Assembly: GCA_937915885.1 (NCBI GenBank)
Contig: CALGGP010000119.1
Coordinates: 1 to 19,539, forward strand
Direction: 5' to 3'
Origin: an uncultured Selenomonadales bacterium
Lineage (GTDB): Bacteria; Bacillota; Negativicutes; Selenomonadales; Selenomonadaceae
Length of the DNA stretch: 19,539 bases
Position 1 is the stretch's first letter; each line of letters starts with the position of its first letter. The translations under genes were made by a program, and so were the position numbers. Below the pieces are notes generated by a model. The model was given only the letters and a program-made list of their open reading frames with translations, did no database searches and had not been told where the DNA came from. This document shows, piece by piece, positions 1 through 6,600 of the stretch.

Positions 1-205
1 CCTCGCGTCGACCGCACGCCTTTTTTGGAGCCGCCGCCCCCGCGTCGTCAATCGCCCGACATTTTTGAAGCCGCCGCCCTCGCGTTGGCGCCCGACCTTT
101 TTGAGGCTGCCGCCCCCGCGTCGACCGCCCGACCTTTTTGAAGCTGCTGCCCCCGCGTCGCCGCCCCTCGATCTTTTTTGAGCCGCCGCCCCCGCGTCGC
201 TGCCC
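1..205. repeat. Degenerate GC-rich tandem repeat, period about 36-40 bp
   Basis: Five copies of a GCCGCCGCCCC-like core start at 30, 70, 106, 143 and 182, giving spacings of 40, 36, 37 and 39 bp. Each core is followed by CGCGTCG or a close variant, and the cores are separated by CCCGAC and a T5-T6 run with TTGAAG or TTGAGC. The copies differ by substitutions and small indels. No credible ORF or ribosome binding site covers the stretch, so it appears non-coding. It may continue leftwards beyond the window. Confidence 0.7.
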
Positions 206-242
206 GATCAATGTTGCCTGCGGGAATCGCGCTCAGTCGTCG

Positions 243-275
243 AAAAAAAAATCCGACCGCGCGGGGCAGCCGGAT
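243..275 (-). terminator. Rho-independent terminator of the dehydrogenase gene
   Basis: Read on the minus strand, a 10-bp stem (ATCCGGCTGC paired with GCGGTCGGAT, two G-U pairs) closes a 5-nt loop and is followed directly by eight or nine T residues. It lies about 35 nt past the stop codon of the minus-strand dehydrogenase gene, which is the expected place. Confidence 0.85.
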
Positions 276-310
276 CGAGTAACGGATATATATCTGTCGA
301 TGGAATGATC

Positions 311-1270
311 TTATTTAATGCCTGCACCGTCGAGCGCGGAGCGGACGGACTTGGCAGCAGCATGCATCTTCTCGAGCTCCTCGTCGGTGAGCGAAACTTC
401 AAAGACGCGCATAATGCCGTCGGCGCAGATCATGCGGGGCATCGAAAGTGCAACGTCGGTGATGCCGTATTCGCCGTTCATGACAGCCGATGCCGGCAGA
501 ATGGTGTGCTCATCATAGAGGACGCTCTTGACGAAGCGGCAAGCAGCCATCGCAACGCCGGTGTTGGTGAAGCCCTTCTTATTGATGACGTCGTAAGCGA
601 CATTGATCAGCTCTTGCTCGACAGCCTTCTTGTCAAGCGGAGTGGTGTGATGGAAGTACTCATCGAGTTTCTCGAGCGGGAAGCCTGCGCAGCCGGTGGT
701 GGACCAAGCGACGAAAGCAGCATTGCCGTGCTCGCCGAGGACGTAGCCGTTGATGTTCTTCGGGTCGACTTCATACTTGTTGGCGAGGATGCGACGGAAG
801 CGATAGGTCTCGAGCATGGTGCCGGTGCCGAGGATTTTCTCGCGCGGATAATCGAACTGGGTGCTGACGACGTAAGTGGCGACATCGAGCGGGTTGGTGA
901 TGAGGATGATGACAGCCTCTTTGGTGTACTTGGAGATGTTGCCAAAGACGGAGCTCATGATCTTGGCGTTGGTGCCGGCGAGTTTAAGTCTGTCGGGAGT
1001 CTCGCCCGGGCGGATCGACGGACCGGCACAGATGATGACGATATTGGCATCTTTGCAGACGCTGTAGTCGTCGGTGGCGCGGAATTTGATGTTGGTGCTG
1101 TAGACGCAAGCGGTAGCGTGGCTGGAGTCGGTAGCTTCGCCCCAAGCCTTATCCTGATTGAGGTCGATGAGTACGATCTCGGACGCGAGTTGGAAGTCGG
1201 CGATCTTGTTGACGACAGCGGAGCCGACATTAGAGGTACCGACGACGACGATCTTTCTGCGATTGTTCAT
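311..1270 (-). CDS. ldh: L-lactate / L-2-hydroxyacid dehydrogenase (LDH/MDH superfamily)
   Basis: This is a cytoplasmic NAD-dependent 2-hydroxyacid dehydrogenase of 319 aa, the usual family length, probably reducing pyruvate or a related 2-oxoacid. The Rossmann motif GTSNVG is at residues 11-16, and the NAD-selecting acidic residue is Asp36 (VLIDL). Substrate residues are Asn126 (ITNPLD) and Arg157, and the catalytic histidine is His181 (LGEHGN). I chose the ATG at 1270 because AGGAGG lies 7 nt upstream; an in-frame ATG six codons earlier has no such site. The mobile loop is odd: SIRPGETPDRL has Ile where LDHs have the specificity Gln, and two extra residues before the presumed catalytic Arg. 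The usual catalytic Asp before Arg157 is Glu154. The substrate could therefore be bulkier than pyruvate, as in 2-hydroxyisocaproate dehydrogenase. Family call firm, substrate uncertain. Confidence 0.85.
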   Translation of the reverse strand: MNNRRKIVVVGTSNVGSAVVNKIADFQLASEIVLIDLNQDKAWGEATDSSHATACVYSTNIKFRATDDYSVCKDANIVIICAGPSIRPGETPDRLKLAGTNAKIMSSVFGNISKYTKEAVIILITNPLDVATYVVSTQFDYPREKILGTGTMLETYRFRRILANKYEVDPKNINGYVLGEHGNAAFVAWSTTGCAGFPLEKLDEYFHHTTPLDKKAVEQELINVAYDVINKKGFTNTGVAMAACRFVKSVLYDEHTILPASAVMNGEYGITDVALSMPRMICADGIMRVFEVSLTDEELEKMHAAAKSVRSALDGAGIK

Positions 1271-1322
1271 TACAAATCCTCCTGACAAACAAAAATTGAA
1301 GTGTACAACCTAATGACGAAAG

Positions 1323-1349
1323 TCTATACCTTTTAAGCGTTGGCGTCAA
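1323..1349 (-). promoter_or_regulatory. Candidate promoter of the dehydrogenase gene
   Basis: On the minus strand TTGACG (1349-1344) and TATAGA (1328-1323) are separated by 15 bp, about 50 nt upstream of the chosen start. Both hexamers are good but the spacer is short, so this is a tentative call. Confidence 0.4.
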
Positions 1350-1420
1350 GAGTTATCAGAAAATATTTTTTACCGATGCTCGGACGGTTGAGGAATGTGG
1401 GGAGAAAAATTTTCGATGGA

Positions 1421-1540
1421 GGGTGCCGACGACGCGGGGCGGGGATCGCAGCCTCGGTTGGGCGCCGCCGACGCAGGGTGGGAACCGCTTCCACAATTGG
1501 GGCGCTGACGTTCGTGGGCGGGAGCGTCGGCGGCGCCCCA
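1421..1540 (-). repeat. GC-rich palindromic intergenic element, copy 1
   Basis: The element contains a perfect 15-bp inverted repeat, GGGCGCCGCCGACGC at 1460-1474 and its complement at 1524-1538, separated by 49 bp. Its reverse complement matches 19247-19323 closely, sharing the start CGACGCTCCCGCCCAC and the stretch GCGATCCCC. This copy appears to have an extra internal segment relative to the other. The surrounding region 1355-1580 has no credible gene: the open frames there have no ribosome binding site and low-complexity translations. Confidence 0.65.
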
Positions 1541-1587
1541 TCTTTCGTCGCCCACACAAAAAAACGGGCGGGAGAATAAAATTTTGC

Positions 1588-1616
1588 TTGACATAAATCG
1601 GCGATTAGATTAAAAT
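1588..1616 (+). promoter_or_regulatory. Promoter of the tRNA-Ala gene
   Basis: A perfect TTGACA -35 (1588-1593) is followed after exactly 17 bp by TAAAAT (1611-1616). The predicted start at about 1623 lies some 14 nt before the mature tRNA 5' end. This is the best sigma-70 type promoter in the window. Confidence 0.85.
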
Positions 1617-1636
1617 TGCCAACGTTGACAGAGCAC

Positions 1637-1712
1637 GGGGACGTAGCTCAGCTGGGAGAGCATCAGGTTCGCAATCTGAGGGTCGAGGGTTCGAATCCCT
1701 TCGTCTCCACCA
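1637..1712 (+). tRNA. tRNA-Ala (anticodon CGC)
   Basis: The 76-nt sequence folds into a full cloverleaf. The acceptor GGGGACG pairs with CGTCTCC, the D stem is GCTC/GAGC, the anticodon stem is TCAGG/TCTGA with loop TTCGCAA, the T stem is GAGGG/CCCTT with loop TTCGAAT, and CCA is encoded. The anticodon CGC reads GCG. The third acceptor pair is the G3-U70 wobble, the main identity element of alanine tRNAs, which confirms the assignment. It is a single-gene unit with its own promoter and terminator. Confidence 0.95.
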
Positions 1713-1761
1713 ACAACACGCACAGATTATATACAGGATTGTATATTAAAGATAGATTGAA

Positions 1762-1786
1762 AGCCGCCTCGAGCGGTTATTTTTTA
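1762..1786 (+). terminator. Rho-independent terminator after tRNA-Ala
   Basis: The stem GCCGC/GCGGT, extended by an A-T pair, has the 5-nt loop CTCGA and is followed by TATTTTTTATT, about 50 nt past the tRNA 3' end. The stem is short but GC-rich and well placed. Confidence 0.65.
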
Positions 1787-1856
1787 TTCCGATTGCTCCG
1801 CGCGGATAATTCTGATCGACTGATAGAGTGAGCCTGCTCCGTGAAGTCGTGCATGT

Positions 1857-1899
1857 AATTAAAAGGGACGAGATTCAGAATTACTTGAACCTCGTCCTT
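1857..1899 (-). terminator. Terminator of the XRE/CFI-box cassette
   Basis: An inverted repeat pairs 1864-1872 with 1891-1899 and continues after one mismatch with 1874-1878 pairing 1885-1889, giving about 14 bp of stem. On the minus strand it is followed by TTTTAATT. It starts some 50 nt past the stop codon of the CFI-box gene, so it most likely ends that operon. The remaining DNA between 1787 and the gene holds no other visible feature. Confidence 0.6.
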
Positions 1900-1952
1900 A
1901 TTGACGATAATTTTTTCGATGGGGCGTATGTCGAAATTCTACCCTACGATTT

Positions 1953-2474
1953 TTATTTCAAGAACGACTTTTGAAGAGAATCAACCATGCGAACGTAGAG
2001 TTGTTTGCAGTCCTGGAATTTGCCGTGCTCGATGAAGTCGAGGCAGGGCTTGAGGTACTCCGTCCAGACAGACTGATAAATCGCCGACGCATTGTTCAGC
2101 TGATTGATCCTCTCGACGATCTTCGGAGCAATATCATAATACTTGTCGATGAGCGACTGACCGTCGGGTTGTTTGACGAGCCAACCGTCGCGGAAGGCGC
2201 GAAACGTCGAAAGTTCGTAGCAGTCATCAGGCTTGCCGAACGAGCCGCATACTGCCGTCGTGACGAAGCATCCACCGCCCTTATCTCTGTTCGCCCACTC
2301 ATCTTGATCTTGTTTCAATTTTTTATCGTGGTTCTGAGCGTAAGCGAAAGCCGCAGCACGATCATTATTAATCGCCGCTCGAAATGTTGCATCCCTCAAC
2401 TCACTTCTGCTCATGTTAGACGAGCTTTCACGAATGTCGCGAAACCTTTGTTTTTCTTCATCAGACCAGCTCAT
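1953..2474 (-). CDS. CFI-box domain protein, function unknown
   Basis: This is a 173-aa protein without signal peptide or obvious membrane segment. Residues 66-127 form a conserved-looking block: GGGCFVTTAVCGSFGKPDDC, then YELSTFRAFRDGWL, then YYDIAPKIVERIN. It matches what I know as the CFI-box C-terminal domain, named for its Cys-Phe-Ile/Val motif. The function of that domain is not established. Cysteines 69, 76 and 85 might bind a metal or form a disulfide, which is inference. Residues 21-52 (from MSRSEL to the DRAAAFAYAQ region) resemble the end of the 73-aa peptide encoded just upstream. The ATG at 2474 is chosen for its AGGAGG site 8 nt away; the TTG at 2480 would leave only about 2 nt. 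It is the last gene of the minus-strand cassette, 21 nt after the peptide gene. Confidence 0.75.
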   Translation of the reverse strand: MSWSDEEKQRFRDIRESSSNMSRSELRDATFRAAINNDRAAAFAYAQNHDKKLKQDQDEWANRDKGGGCFVTTAVCGSFGKPDDCYELSTFRAFRDGWLVKQPDGQSLIDKYYDIAPKIVERINQLNNASAIYQSVWTEYLKPCLDFIEHGKFQDCKQLYVRMVDSLQKSFLK

Positions 2475-2495
2475 AATCAAAACCTCCTTGACAAA

Positions 2496-2717
2496 TTACC
2501 TGCCTTGACGATCTTTGAGCGCCTGAGCGTAGCCTGCTCTTTCCGCGACCGATTTACTCTCGATCGAGCGCACCATCAGTTCCGCCTCGCTCATGTGACC
2601 GGAATTATTCCGAACGTTGTTTGCTTGAACAGCAGTTTTTACCACTGCACCGGCAACACCGACACCAACTTTGAGAACGCCTCCGATTACCTTGCCTGCA
2701 AAACCAAACAGACCCAT
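2496..2717 (-). CDS. Small glycine/valine-rich peptide with SEAEL tail
   Basis: This 73-aa ORF has an excellent ribosome binding site (AAGGAGG, 8 nt before ATG), so I regard it as real although I do not recognise a family. Residues 1-30 are hydrophobic with regularly spaced glycines (GLFGFAGKVIGGVLKVGVGVAGAVV), suggesting a membrane-active or glycine-zipper helix, as in some bacteriocins, small toxins and outer-membrane-associated peptides. Residues 41-73 are polar and helical-looking (HMSEAELMVRSI, then AERAGYAQALKDRQ) and resemble residues 20-52 of the adjacent CFI-box protein. It lies between the frameshifted small gene (23 nt upstream) and the CFI-box gene (21 nt downstream). Its function cannot be assigned. 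Confidence 0.65.
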   Translation of the reverse strand: MGLFGFAGKVIGGVLKVGVGVAGAVVKTAVQANNVRNNSGHMSEAELMVRSIESKSVAERAGYAQALKDRQGR

Positions 2718-2740
2718 AATATTTACCTCCTTTCAAGGGC

Positions 2741-2996
2741 TCAACGATATTTATCCTTTTCTCTGGAGAGTTCTTCGGCAATACACCAACCTGCCGCTTC
2801 AAGCATAGTCACGCTGATGGAAGGAGCAACAATCTGTCCCAAGAGCGGAACTAATTTTGAAAATTCCTTAGCAGCCGTTTTAATGGAAGATTTTAATGCG
2901 GTCTGCTTTATTGCATTGATAGCCATGCTTTTAGCTACGCTTTCAGGAATAGAACCTCTGGTGACATTTATCTTTTTCTGATTCTGTCATAGACAA
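2741..2996 (-). CDS. Small unknown protein, probably frameshifted near its start
   Basis: The 61-aa open frame beginning at the ATG at 2926 has no ribosome binding site. Upstream, AAGGAGG (3005-3011) lies 8 nt before a TTG (2996), and an in-frame ATG follows at 2990. That frame stops after 15 to 17 codons. Removing one A from the A5 run at 2973-2977 joins the two frames into an 84-aa protein with residues MTESEKINVTRGSIPESVAK leading into SMAINAIKQ. I therefore think this is one gene carrying a +1 homopolymer indel, either a sequencing error, a real mutation or recoding. The C-terminal half is amphipathic with a hydrophobic stretch (LVPLLGQIVAPSISVTMLEAAG). No family recognised. It lies between the XRE regulator and the glycine-rich peptide. 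Confidence 0.5.
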
Positions 2997-3022
2997 AATT
3001 ATTTCCTCCTTCGCAAACCAAT

Positions 3023-3331
3023 TTAACCGGGAGTATCACTCAGCTTGTGCCACCACATTTGTTTTTCCATCTCACTGAACGTGACGAGCAACGTCAGATC
3101 AATCTGTAATCCGTCCGCTATGTCTATCAACATGGACAACGACAGATTATCGTTGTACTGCCCGCGCTCGATTCGGCTCAGTGTACTCTCGCTGATGCAC
3201 GATCGTTTTGCCAACTCCTTCTGCGATAACTCGCGCAATGTTCTGTAGTAAGCAATCTTAGCTCCAATCTGTTTAAACAGTATCTGCTTACGTGGATCAA
3301 CAATGTCAGAGGACTTTTTTGCTTTTTCCAA
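3023..3331 (-). CDS. XRE-family helix-turn-helix transcriptional regulator
   Basis: This 102-aa protein has a canonical HTH_3/Cro-C1 domain at about residues 21-82. The recognition region is LSQKELAKRSCISESTLSRIERGQ, followed by NLSLSMLIDIADGLQIDLTLLV. The start is TTG (3331), with AAGGAGG 8 nt upstream; no ATG competes. The protein is little more than the DNA-binding domain plus a 20-residue tail containing two tryptophans. As first gene of the minus-strand cassette it probably controls that cassette, and it may also act on the divergent narG promoter 360 bp away. Candidate operators are the 21-bp-spaced direct repeat at 3394-3424 and the GATCAT/ATGATC inverted repeat at 3357-3390. Those roles are inference. 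Confidence 0.88.
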   Translation of the reverse strand: MEKAKKSSDIVDPRKQILFKQIGAKIAYYRTLRELSQKELAKRSCISESTLSRIERGQYNDNLSLSMLIDIADGLQIDLTLLVTFSEMEKQMWWHKLSDTPG

Positions 3332-3393
3332 TGTCTCAGCCTCCTTTATTATTATCGATCATAATATCAAAAATGTCTTGCCGCATGATCACC

Positions 3394-3424
3394 TAAATAC
3401 GCTTGATAGTCGCATAAATACGCT
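3394..3424. promoter_or_regulatory. Direct repeat TAAATACGCT x2, candidate operator
   Basis: TAAATACGCT occurs at 3394-3403 and again at 3415-3424, exactly 21 bp apart, which is two helical turns. It lies 63-93 bp upstream of the XRE start codon. A looser inverted repeat, GATCAT (3357-3362) with ATGATC (3385-3390), lies between it and the gene. Spacing and location fit binding by a dimeric regulator, but no binding protein is shown. Confidence 0.4.
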
Positions 3425-3499
3425 GCATATCCGCGTGGTCGGCGGACAAAACATTTTCACGTTTATAGCATATGACTGAAATTGGATATTCGGACAAAC

Positions 3500-3526
3500 A
3501 AAAAAGCCCCGAACACGTTCAGAGCT
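3500..3526 (-). terminator. Minus-strand rho-independent terminator in the narG upstream region
   Basis: On the minus strand AGCTCTGAA pairs with TTCGGGGCT around the tetraloop CGTG, followed by T6. Two of the nine pairs are G-U, which become C-A mismatches in plus-strand RNA, so the hairpin is stable only for minus-strand transcripts. No annotated gene ends here. It either terminates a short RNA that starts in 3530-3620 or attenuates transcription into the XRE cassette. Confidence 0.65.
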
Positions 3527-3579
3527 CATTGATAGATATTTTGTTAGCGGCTAAAATAAATTTACTTTCGACACAATAT

Positions 3580-3609
3580 ATTATGCGCGATCGGAGCAAT
3601 CCACCACAA
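3580..3609 (-). promoter_or_regulatory. Weak candidate minus-strand promoter upstream of the 3500 terminator
   Basis: On the minus strand TTGTGG (3609-3604) and CATAAT (3585-3580) are 18 bp apart. A start near 3573 would give a transcript of about 74 nt ending at the terminator at 3500. The hexamers are only moderately good, so this is tentative. Confidence 0.25.
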
Positions 3610-3625
3610 AAAAGTTTTTCCGACA

Positions 3626-3646
3626 GTGATACATGTCACCGTGACA
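3626..3646 (+). promoter_or_regulatory. CRP/FNR-family site and overlapping palindrome upstream of narG
   Basis: GTGA-N6-TCAC at 3626-3639 matches the general half-site layout of CRP/FNR-superfamily regulators. Overlapping it is a perfect inverted repeat TGTCAC-C-GTGACA at 3634-3646, which covers the -35 position. The centre of the first site falls at 3632.5, that is -41.5 if transcription starts 7 nt past the -10 box. This is the classical class II activator position. The identity of the regulator is inference. Confidence 0.55.
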
Positions 3647-3667
3647 TTATTTTTTTTTTGCTAAAAT
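3641..3667 (+). promoter_or_regulatory. narG operon promoter, extended -10 type
   Basis: TGCTAAAAT (3659-3667) is an extended -10 element. The -35 candidate GTGACA (3641-3646) is 15 bp upstream, across a run of ten T residues. A poor -35 plus extended -10 plus an upstream activator site is typical of an activator-dependent promoter. The predicted 5' leader is only about 18 nt and already contains the AAGGAGGG ribosome binding site. Confidence 0.55.
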
Positions 3668-3691
3668 CGTAAGGATAAGGAGGGTGATACA

Positions 3692-6600
3692 GTGGGCAAC
3701 ATTTTTAAAAAACTAAAGTACCTCAGTCCCCTCGAGCACAGCAATCATCAACAGATCAATCAGGGCGATCGCGAGTGGGAAAATATGTATCGCGATCGTT
3801 GGTCGTTCGATAAGTGCGTGCGCTCGACTCACGGCGTCAATTGCACCGGCTCCTGCAGTTGGAACATCTACGTCAAAAACGGGCTGGTCGCGTGGGAAAA
3901 TCAAGTGCATGATTATCCCGAGACTTCGCCCGAAATGCCCGATTTCGAGCCGCGCGGCTGTCCTCGCGGCGCAAGTTTTTCGTGGTATCTCTACAGCCCG
4001 CATCGGATTCGTTATCCGTATTTGCGCGGCGAGCTTGCCGAGCTTTGGCGCGAGGCTCGAAAAAATCATGCGACGGCGCTCGAGGCTTGGCAATCGATCG
4101 CCAACGCTCCCGACAAGATGAAACTTTATAAAGAGGCGCGCGGCATGGGCGGCTTCGTGCGCTCGAATTGGGATGAAGTCTCCGAGTTGGTGGCGTCGAG
4201 TTTATTGCACACCGTTCAAAAATACGGTCCCGATCGGATTTTCGGCTTCTCCGTCATTCCCGCCAAGTCGATGTTGAGCTATGCGGCAGGCTTGCGCTTC
4301 GTTCAATTGATGGGCGGCGCGGGCTTGTCGTTTTATGATTGGTACGCCGATCTGCCGCCGGCAAGTCCGCAGGTCTGGGGCGATCAAACCGACGTCCCCG
4401 AGTCCAGCGATTGGTACAATGCGGGCTACATCATCACGTGGGGATCGAACGTGCCGCAGACTCGGACGCCAGACGCTCATTTTTTGACGGAAGTTCGATA
4501 CAAGGGCACGAAGGTCGTCTCGATCGCGCCCGATTACGCCGAGTCGACTGCCGTCGCCGACACGTGGATCAGTCTAAAGACCGGCTCCGACGCCGCGCTC
4601 GGCATGGCGATGGGGCATGTCATTTTGAAGGAGTATTATCTCGACAAGCCGACGGAGTTCTTCATCGACTACGCCAAAAAATTTACCGATTTTCCGTTCC
4701 TCGTGACGCTCGATCAAAAGGACGGCAAATTTTATCCCGGCAGATTCTTAAATGCGAAAGACCTCGGTCGTGACGACAAGCATGCGGAATTTAAACATCT
4801 GGTCATCGACGAGATGAGCGGCAAGTTGGTGATTCCGAACGGGACGATGGGCGATCGTTGGGATCGTCAAAACAAATGGAATTTGCGCGAGGAAGACTCC
4901 GACACCGGCGAAAAAATTTCTCCGAAGCTGTCAATCCGTCGCGAACGCGATGATGTTGTCGAGTTGATGTTGCCGTATTTCGGCAATGATCGCGGCAACA
5001 ATAAGATGATCCGTCGCGCCGTCCCGATCATCAAAATCAAAACCGTCGACGGCACAAAATTTGTCACGACCGTTTACGACTTGACGCTTGCCAATTACGG
5101 CATCGATACCGGTCTTGGCGGCGAATGCGCCTCGACTTACGACAGCGACACGCCGTATACGCCGCGTTGGCAGGAAAAATTTACGGGCGTCTCGTCCGAG
5201 CTCGTCATTCACACCGCGCGCGAGTTCGCCGACAACTCGATCAAAACCAACGGTCGCACGATGGTGATAATGGGCGGCGGCATCAATCACTGGTACCACG
5301 CCGACGTCATCTATCGGACGATATTGAATCTGTTGATGATGTGCGGCTGCGAAGGACGCAACGGCGGCGGCTGGGCTCATTACGTCGGGCAAGAAAAACT
5401 CCGTCCGATTGAGGGCTGGGCGCGCGTCATGACGGGCACCGATTGGCAGGGCGGCGCGAAACTTCAAAACAGCACCTCGTTCTTCTACTTCGCCACCGAT
5501 CAATGGCGCAACGAAGAAATTGACACGGCGCCGCTCGTCGCTCCCGAAGTCACGCCGCGCTATCGTCACCCCGGCGATTATAATATTTTGGCGGCGCGAC
5601 TCGGTTGGCTGCCGGCTTATCCGTGCTTCAACAAGAGCGGGCAAAAAATTTTCGACGAGGCGCGCTCATCGGGCGCCGAAGGCATTGACGGCATCAGAAA
5701 ATACGTCGCGAAGAGCCTCAAGGATAAGTCGTTGCAATTTGCTTGGGAAGACCCCGACGCTCCGGAAAATTTCCCGCGCAATCTTTTCATCTGGCGCAAC
5801 AATTTGATCGGCTCGTCGTCGAAAGGACATGATTACTTCCTAAAGTATCTGCTCGGCACGCGCAACAGCATTTTCGCCGAGGAAGAATCGATCGTCAAGC
5901 CCGAGGAGATCAAATGGCGCTCCGAACAGGAAATTTCGCGCTCGGGCGGCGCCTTGCAAGGCAAGCTCGATCTGCTCGTCGATCTCGACTTCCGAATGGC
6001 GGCGTCCGCGCTTTATGCCGATGTCGTTTTGCCGACGGCGACTTGGTACGAAAAAAATGATCTGTCGTCGACGGACATGCACCCGTTTGTTCATCCGTTC
6101 CAAGCGGCGGTCGATCCGTTGTGGGAAGCGCGCTCCGATTGGGATATCTTCCGTACTCTCGCTCAAGCCGTTTCGAAAGTTGCGACCGAGGCGAAACTTC
6201 CGATCTATAAAGACGTGTTCGCCGTCCCGATCCAACATGATTCTGAAGGTGAGACTGCTCAACCCGAAGGAAAAATTTTGGATTGGAGCAAAGGCGATTG
6301 CGAACCGATCCCGGGAAAAACCATGCCCGCGATTGCGATGATCGAACGCGACTACACCAAGATTTATGACAAATGGATTGCGCTCGGACCCGCGATCAAA
6401 AAGGGCAACGGCATGAAGGGGCTCGGTTGGGCGTCGGACGATCTGTATGAAGAAATTCGGACGCGCAACGGCATCGTCGAGGACAAAAATTTGATCTCGT
6501 ACGGCATGCCTTCGATCTACGACGCAAAACAGGCGTGCGACGCGGTGATGGGCTTGTCGACCACGACCAACGGTAAAGTCGCCGTCCGCGCTTGGCGCGA

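Noticed and set aside
305..1285. 326-aa plus-strand ORF opposite the dehydrogenase
   Set aside because: It is an antisense shadow of a clearly recognisable dehydrogenase, with no ribosome binding site and an acidic low-complexity translation.
1340..1594. Several 67-79 aa ORFs on both strands
   Set aside because: All lie in the palindromic GC-rich element, have Arg/Pro/Ala-rich translations and lack ribosome binding sites.
1616..1831. 71-aa plus-strand ORF with a DVAQLGEHQVRNLRVEGSNP segment
   Set aside because: It is the conceptual translation of the tRNA-Ala gene and its terminator, a well-known annotation artefact.
1637..3331. Genomic island integrated at the tRNA-Ala gene
   Set aside because: No integrase is present and I see no second copy of the tRNA 3' end to mark an attachment site.
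3529..3542. Possible FNR box starting TTGATAGATATTTT
   Set aside because: Only the left half matches; the right half lacks ATCAA, and it is too far from the predicted narG start to activate directly.
3472..3672. 66-aa plus-strand ORF upstream of narG
   Set aside because: There is no ribosome binding site, it overlaps the minus-strand terminator and the narG promoter, and it has no recognisable domain.
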